From positions 1,886,501 through 1,950,500 of the forward strand of contig OX345643.1 in the NCBI GenBank assembly GCA_947044365.1: a stretch of DNA of 64,000 nt, given 5' to 3'. Under the pieces are notes generated by a model that ran no database searches, was not told where the DNA came from, and saw only the letters and a program-made list of their open reading frames with translations. Source of the DNA: Petrosia ficiformis (taxonomy: Eukaryota; Porifera; Demospongiae; Haplosclerida; Petrosiidae). A program made the position numbers and the translations under genes. How positions within the stretch are numbered: position 1 is the stretch's first letter; every line of letters starts with the position of its first letter. Of this stretch, positions 57,548-64,000 are shown piece after piece.

Positions 57548-57931
57548 AGGCATTCTTATTGCATTCATAATCCATAAAGAACTTTCGTCAATAAATCTTA
57601 TTCTTTATTAAGTTGTTTATATTGGGGATAATTGAATCCTGTAATACTCTAACACAGATAAAGATTAATTGTATTAATTAAAACTAATACCAGCGTATAA
57701 AAAAACAACAAATCTTAAAAATATAAACTTTCTAAAAGAATAAGAACTACAATACACATAACATTACAATGAGGATTGATTGTTCTCAATAACTTGAATC
57801 AAAAAAAAAAGGCTGGTTAATTAATCAAACTAGATTTAAAACATGTAAGTATTGTATAACAGAGTTAGAGAGATGAAACCATAATTAAATGAAGAAACTG
57901 AACAAAATCTTTAAAACATTTGCCGAGTAAT

Positions 57932-58555
57932 TTATGCATTAACTCCGCGTCCGAAACAAATGTCGTTCCTCCAAAGGCATGCTCCGAATAGAAGAACGAC
58001 ACCGACGATGGCTACCAGACATATGACAATGGCAGCTATTATACCAGCCTCCAATCCAATTGACCCAGTTGTTTCCTCTGGAGTCTGACAATCTACCCCT
58101 GCAATGTTCGTTGTACAAGCTGTCATTTGACTGAGGAAAAGGAATCAGTGAAATAAACACATATCACATACAAACTAGTCTCATTCCTGATCCTTCTATA
58201 ATGAAGAGTTTGGGAACGAGACTGCACAGATTTACATGCCTTACCTATAGCTACACTCAAAGATACTGGACTCATCACCGCTACAGTCAACATTTCCAAT
58301 AACAATAGGGACAGAACTAATACCATGCTGTCCTGTCTCTACCTTTCCAGCTCCATCGTGTCCTAACTCTCTGCATACCACCTGTGCATCAGAAACGTCG
58401 AAGGAGTCACCACATACCTGTCCCCAATCACCTTGTATCATAACTTCTACTCGTCCTACTTGATCGTTTACGTCACCATCACGAGTTAATAGACGAATAT
58501 CAGGGGTTGCAAAGGCAACAGCAACAAGAGATAGCAATAACAGAAGCTTGGCCAT
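57932..58555 (-). CDS. Small single-SRCR transmembrane protein
   Basis: Exons on minus: 58555-58245 and 58130-57932; 169 residues. A signal peptide (MAKLLLLLSLVAVAFA) is followed at about residues 20-125 by one scavenger-receptor cysteine-rich domain: RVEVMIQGDWGQVCGD, AQVVCRELG, a C..DESSIFECSYS block and TNIAGVDC, six cysteines. After a short linker come one hydrophobic helix (AGIIAAIVICLVAIVGVVLLF) near residues 134-154 and a tail of about 14 residues with two cysteines. SRCR proteins bind microbial or host surface ligands, and sponges carry many of them. The tail has no signalling motif, so it probably works with a partner or as a simple surface binder. Confidence 0.9.
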
Positions 58556-58599
58556 GTTTTATTGGATACTATCAGCCCTGCCTTGATAACCAGATGGCT

Positions 58600-59148
58600 T
58601 TTTTGCACACTACAACGGAAGCAGCTTGCGCATGCGCAGTACTGTAGTAAGGGCTACTTACACGTGGAGCTACGTGAAAACGAAAATTAGATCAAAAAGT
58701 TTAAATTGTGTACACAAACATGTACATGTACAATAATAATAATAATAATAATAATCATAATAACTATAATTGTACTGTATATGTTATAACTATACAGTAT
58801 ATGAAAAGAAGAGAAGAAGATGGTAGCATATTGTAAGACTACTTTATGCTAAATAATTATATTTCTGTAAAAAGAAGTAGACAAAAGTAGGCTAGTCCTA
58901 ATTACACATTGGTCCTTACAAAAGAGTGAGAAATGTTCCAAAGAATTGAGCTGAGTAATTGGAGCTGTATGTACAGGATGATGTAATGCTGACGCAATTT
59001 TGTGAGATCAATAAGGCGAATAACGATATTCATGAGACTGAGTAGATCCTCTATACGTCTATATGTACATATATAAAAGAATAGATTCATTAATCTGGTA
59101 TGTGAACAGTCCAAATACTGTTGTATGAATAGGCATGTGTTGTATATG
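58600..59148. other. Spacer upstream of the SRCR gene
   Basis: Contains an (ATA)n run near 58733-58755. No gene seen. Confidence 0.5.
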
Positions 59149-59572
59149 TGACCGAATTTGCGAAAATCAGGCTTATGGGATAGAATTTGAAAAGTGATTT
59201 TTTGTATTACCTGAATAGAGTATTCAAGAATGATATAATATTATGATACATCCCAATCACGCAAAAGACAAAGCTACAGCGGGGGATTAAACCGTTGTAG
59301 TCACAAATCCTTCATTTTGAGAAAAACGCAACTAAATCAATTATTTAATCATTAAACTTAATGACTAAAAACTTTTTTGGGAGTGGCTAGCGAAGCACAG
59401 AGATGTCTCCAAACTTCTCTGAAGGTATGGGTGAATAGGTAAGATGTTAATGAAGCTTTTTATGTAGTAAAACAGTAATCACCCAAGTAAGCCAGAACTG
59501 TCTATTTTCACTCGTATCTCAAAATTAATAATTATCCCATAAGCCTGATTTTCGCAAATTTGGTCACATATG
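59149..59572. mobile_element. MITE with 35-bp terminal inverted repeats
   Basis: Left end gtgaccgaatttgcgaaaat followed by caggcttatgggata; the right end is the complement (tatcccataagcctg...ggtcac) with one mismatch. About 424 bp, no coding frame. Confidence 0.85.
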
Positions 59573-59762
59573 TAGGCATGTATAATACAATGTAGATCAT
59601 GTGCATGTCATGTGAAATCGGTTCTATGGCATTAAACAACTTGGGTCTATACGGTTGGACACACCTTCATGGCCTAGCTTGCTGCTCATATATATATATA
59701 TATATATTATATAATTATGTATTAACTTAAATATACATGTACAATATCTATGATCTAAATTT

Positions 59763-59968
59763 TGAAAATGAGCACTTTCCTTCACATAATTTTGATCAAA
59801 TATTTACCTTCAATTGCTCACCATTTTCAATGAAATTTGGCATCCGAGAAGTGACACATATTATTAAGCATCTAAGACACCAAATTTCATTGACTTCATG
59901 TACAAAATGGCAGAATCAAGAGTGATTAAATTTAAGTGTTGATCAAAATTATTTTCAAAAATGATAAA
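59763..59968. mobile_element. Palindromic MITE, copy 3 of 3
   Basis: Same arms as 49500-49742 and 56309-56512. The open frame across it is part of the repeat. Confidence 0.75.
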
Positions 59969-61382
59969 CACTAATATATAAAAGTACTACAACAATTAAT
60001 CTTACCCCAGTATTATATCCAGTAGAGTAGTTGTAGGGTTGATGAGACCATCCTTGTCTATAAGGTATTAATAACAATATTATATATCAGAACTCGTATT
60101 GGTTTCACATAATTTCAATTAGCTTTTTATGGCCTGCAATACCATCCCTATGATTGCTTTCCATGGGGTTAAATCTAAATAATTATTACGCAAGTATGCG
60201 TTACATACATAGTTGTGGGGTCATTGCAGTGCTTGGTCAATTAACAGGCATGAAGCATAAATGTTCACATGCTTGAACTACAGACCAGCAGGATGATTAA
60301 GGAAAAATATAAAGCTACAACTAATCCTGATAACTGTTGTATATAGCAGAGAAACAGTACCTAATAACCGTTGTATATAGCAGAGAAACAGTATAAAGAT
60401 GATGCAAGAATCTTTTAACAAGGAAGGAAACATAATAAGTTGTAGAGTTTCAGACATGAGTAAGTCATCATTTAGAATCTTGAAGGAGTACTTCAATTTC
60501 ATCAAAGATCTGTGTACTTAGACTGCAGTGCACTTACCTATTTAGGCTTCATTGGTTGAGTACACAGAAAGGTAGACACACTAGTCACATCAGATTGACA
60601 CTAGCCATGCAAAGCAATCATTTTATTCTCAATATATCATTTTTCTATCGTGGTTAGTAGACTCAATTGGTTGCTCAAACAAGAAATCACAAAACATTAA
60701 CTTATATCATACCTCTTGTAGCACTTAGAAAATTATTTAATACATCTTACAATGTATCAACACTGAATAGCATATATTTGTAAGATATCTTATTAAAAAA
60801 AATTGACTTTGATAATGTGTTTGTTTCAATCAGTGTTGGATTGTATGTTCCTTTGGACTCAATCATGACTGGCTTCAAGAAAATCAAAAAAACATTATTA
60901 CTAGCACTAGGCTGATTAATCGATTAATCAATATTGATATAATTCTTCTGATTATCGACTGTAAGTCAGTGATATCCATTATACTAATTATTACAAAAGA
61001 CATACACTGTATATGTACATTTCAAGCTTGCAAAAGTAAATAATGAAAGTGACAGGAAACCATGAAATGGGAGAAGCTTCCTGCATTAATTTACTCAATT
61101 GGCCTAATTACATGTACTTCCATTACGTGATACCATACTGCGTTATAGAAATGAATATCAAGTTTTGTATACATGTACATGTATAGTATATCACATACTG
61201 ATTAGAAGGAGGAGGAGAGGGGCCATAATTTTGATAATTATATCCTCCATAATCCTACGGAAAAAAAGCAAAATAATTAATTGATCTGTATATATAATTA
61301 TTATGATGACATGTACTGTACTTGTTTCATTACTGGATGCTATGACCAGTTAATTTACATCAATGTATTGCACGCCAGCAAG
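59969..61382. other. Repeat-rich spacer, no gene seen
   Basis: Contains a dispersed repeat also seen near 10100-10330 and 51340-51400, and a 35-bp tandem duplication at 60328-60397 (gttgtatatagcagagaaac twice). No supported gene. Confidence 0.45.
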
Positions 61383-64000
61383 TATACAAGGTAACCTTCA
61401 CGATACAATGTACATGAGTGTATATGTATAACTGAAGCTGGATGTACATGTACATGTACATGTATACAAGGTAACCTTCACGATACAATGTACATGAGTG
61501 TATATGTATAACTGAAGCTGGATGTACATGTACATGTACATGTATACAAGGTAACCTTCACGATACAATGTACATGAGTGTATATGTATAACTGAAGCTG
61601 GATGTACATGTACATGTACATGTATACAAGGTAACCTTCACGATACAATGTACATGAGTGTATATGTATAACTGAAGCTGGATGTACATGTACATGTATA
61701 CAAGGTAACCTTCACGATACAGTGTACATGAGTGTATATGTATAACTGAAGCTGGATGTACATGTACATGTACATGTATACAAGGTAACCTTCACGATAC
61801 AGTGTACATGAGTGTATATGTATAACTGAAGCTGGATGTACATGTACATGTACACAAGGTAACCTTCACGATACAGTGTACATGAGTGTATATGTATAAC
61901 TGAAGCTGGATGTACATGTACATGTACATGTACATGTATACAAGGTAACCTTCACGATACAGTGTACATGAGTGTATATGTATAACTGAAGCTGGATGTA
62001 CATGTACATGTACACAAGGTAACCTTCACGATACAGTGTACATGAGTGTATATGTATAACTGAAGCTGGATGTACATGTACATGTACATGTATACAAGGT
62101 AACCTTCACGATACAGTGTACATGAGTGTATATGTATAACTGAAGCTGGATGTACATGTACATGTACATGTATACAAGGTAACCTTCACGATACAGTGTA
62201 CATGAGTGTATATGTATAACTGAAGCTGGATGTACATGTACATGTACACAAGGTAACCTTCACGATACAGTGTACATGAGTGTATATGTATAACTGAAGC
62301 TGGATGTACATGTACATGTACATGTATACAAGGTAACCTTCACGATACAGTGTACATGAGTGTATATGTATAACTGAAGCTGGATGTACATGTACATGTA
62401 TACAAGGTAACCTTCACGATACAGTGTACATGAGTGTATATGTATAACTGAAGCTGGATGTACATGTACATGTACATGTACATGTATACAAGGTAACCTT
62501 CACGATACAGTGTACATGAGTGTATATGTATAACTGAAGCTGGATGTACATGTACATGTACATGTATACAAGGTAACCTTCACGATACAGTGTACATGAG
62601 TGTATATGTATAACTGAAGCTGGATGTACATGTACATGTATACAAGGTAACCTTCACGATACAGTGTACATGAGTGTATATGTATAACTGAAGCTGGATG
62701 TACATGTACATGTACATGTATACAAGGTAACCTTCACGATACAGTGTACACGAGTGTATATGTATAACTGAAGCTGGATGTACATGTACCTGTACATGTA
62801 TACAAGGTAACCTTCACGATACAGTGTACATGAGTGTATATGTATAACTGAAGCTGGATGTACATGTACATGTATACAAGGTAACCTTCACGATACAGTG
62901 TACATGAGTGTATATGTATAACTGAAGCTGGATGTACATGTACATGTACATGTATACAAGGTAACCTTCACGATACAGTGTACATGAGTGTATACATGTA
63001 TGTATAACTGAAGCTGGATGTACATGTACATGTACACAAGGTAACCTTCACGATACAGTGTACATGAGTGTATATGTATAACTGAAGCTGGATGTACATG
63101 TACATGTACACAAGGTAACCTTCACGATACAGTGTACATGAGTGTATATGTATAACTGAAGCTGGATGTACATGTACATGTACATGTATACAAGGTAACC
63201 TTCACGATACAGTGTACATGAGTGTATATGTATAACTGAAGCTGGATGTACATGTACATGTATACAAGGTTACCTTCACGATACAGTGTACATGAGTGTA
63301 TATGTATAACTGAAGCTGGATGTACATGTACATGTACATGTACATGTATACAAGGTAACCTTCACGATACAGTGTACATGAGTGTATATGTATAACTGAA
63401 GCTGGATGTACATGTACATGTACATGTATACAAGGTAACCTTCACGATACAGTGTACATGAGTGTATATGTATAACTGAAGCTGGATGTACATGTACATG
63501 TATACAAGGTAACCTTCACGATACAGTGTACATGAGTGTATATGTATAACTGAAGCTGGATGTACATGTACATGTACATGTATACAAGGTAACCTTCACG
63601 ATACAGTGTACACGAGTGTATATGTATAACTGAAGCTGGATGTACATGTACCTGTACATGTATACAAGGTAACCTTCACGATACAGTGTACATGAGTGTA
63701 TATGTATAACTGAAGCTGGATGTACATGTACATGTACATGTATACAAGGTAACCTTCACGATACAGTGTACACGAGTGTATATGTATAACTGAAGCTGGA
63801 TGTACATGTACCTGTACATGTATACAAGGTAACCTTCACGATACAGTGTACATGAGTGTATATGTATAACTGAAGCTGGATGTACATGTACATGTACATG
63901 TATACAAGGTAACCTTCACGATACAGTGTACATGAGTGTATATGTATAACTGAAGCTGGATGTACATGTACATGTACATGTATACAAGGTAACCTTCACG
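61383..64000. repeat. Satellite array, 74/80/86-bp units, about 33 copies, open at right edge
   Basis: The word caaggtaaccttcacgatac starts each unit (61387, 61467, 61547, 61627, 61701 and on). Units differ almost only in how many times the hexamer tgtaca/acatgt repeats before the next unit, giving 6-base steps. The first four units have atacaatg, while later ones have atacagtg. The array continues past the window end. Confidence 0.97.

Noticed and set aside
59737..59925. 62-codon plus-strand frame
   Set aside because: Lies across the third copy of the palindromic MITE.
61383..64000. Possible telomere or CRISPR-like array
   Set aside because: Unit length and sequence do not fit a telomere, and the inter-repeat sequence is the same in all units.

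Overview
The window reads as AT-rich animal nuclear DNA with short GT-AG introns, many small mobile elements and microsatellites. Intron-bearing orthologues of RNA polymerase II subunit RPB9, SSNA1, peroxisomal ACOT8 and a death-domain PIDD1-like protein, plus an SRCR membrane protein, make it metazoan. A lineage-specific receptor family and the compact gene style suggest a sponge, probably a demosponge. The species itself is an inference and is not proven by the sequence.

Positions 1 to about 42300 form an accessory cluster of six paralogous receptor genes (copies 1, 2, 3, 5 and 6 on the minus strand, copy 4 on the plus strand). Each complete copy has a signal-peptide exon, two related cysteine-containing ectodomain exons, a Ser/Thr-rich stalk exon, one transmembrane exon, and a tail built from 5 to 9 tiny exons. 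Nearly all of these exons are phase 1-1, and most tail exons carry a single tyrosine motif (NPxY, YDSV, YDVP), ending in a paired YSTV/L...YSYV motif. Copy 2 looks intact. Copy 3 is open but has lost tail tyrosines. Copy 4 is frameshifted in the stalk. Copy 5 is a clear pseudogene. Copy 6 is open but its 3' end was not found. Copy 1 runs off the left edge. Relic exons of the same family lie between the copies. A (TATG)n array sits just after the stalk exon in all four copies where that intron is visible. The cluster looks like a fast-evolving recognition or immune-type receptor locus; that function is inferred.

Inserted in the cluster are LINE remnants, a SAMD3-like pseudogene, a piggyBac-like MITE with TTAA ends, foldback elements, and a 1.25 kb array of palindromic repeats (30.2-31.5 kb).

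Positions 42300 to 58600 are ordinary conserved genes: PIDD1-like (minus), head-to-head with SSNA1 (plus), ACOT8-like (minus), an unrecognised multi-pass membrane protein (minus), RPB9 (plus) and a small SRCR transmembrane protein (minus), separated by MITEs, a tRNA-derived SINE and a 114-bp minisatellite. From 58600 there are only repeats. The window ends inside a satellite of about 33 units of 74, 80 or 86 bp (61383-64000).
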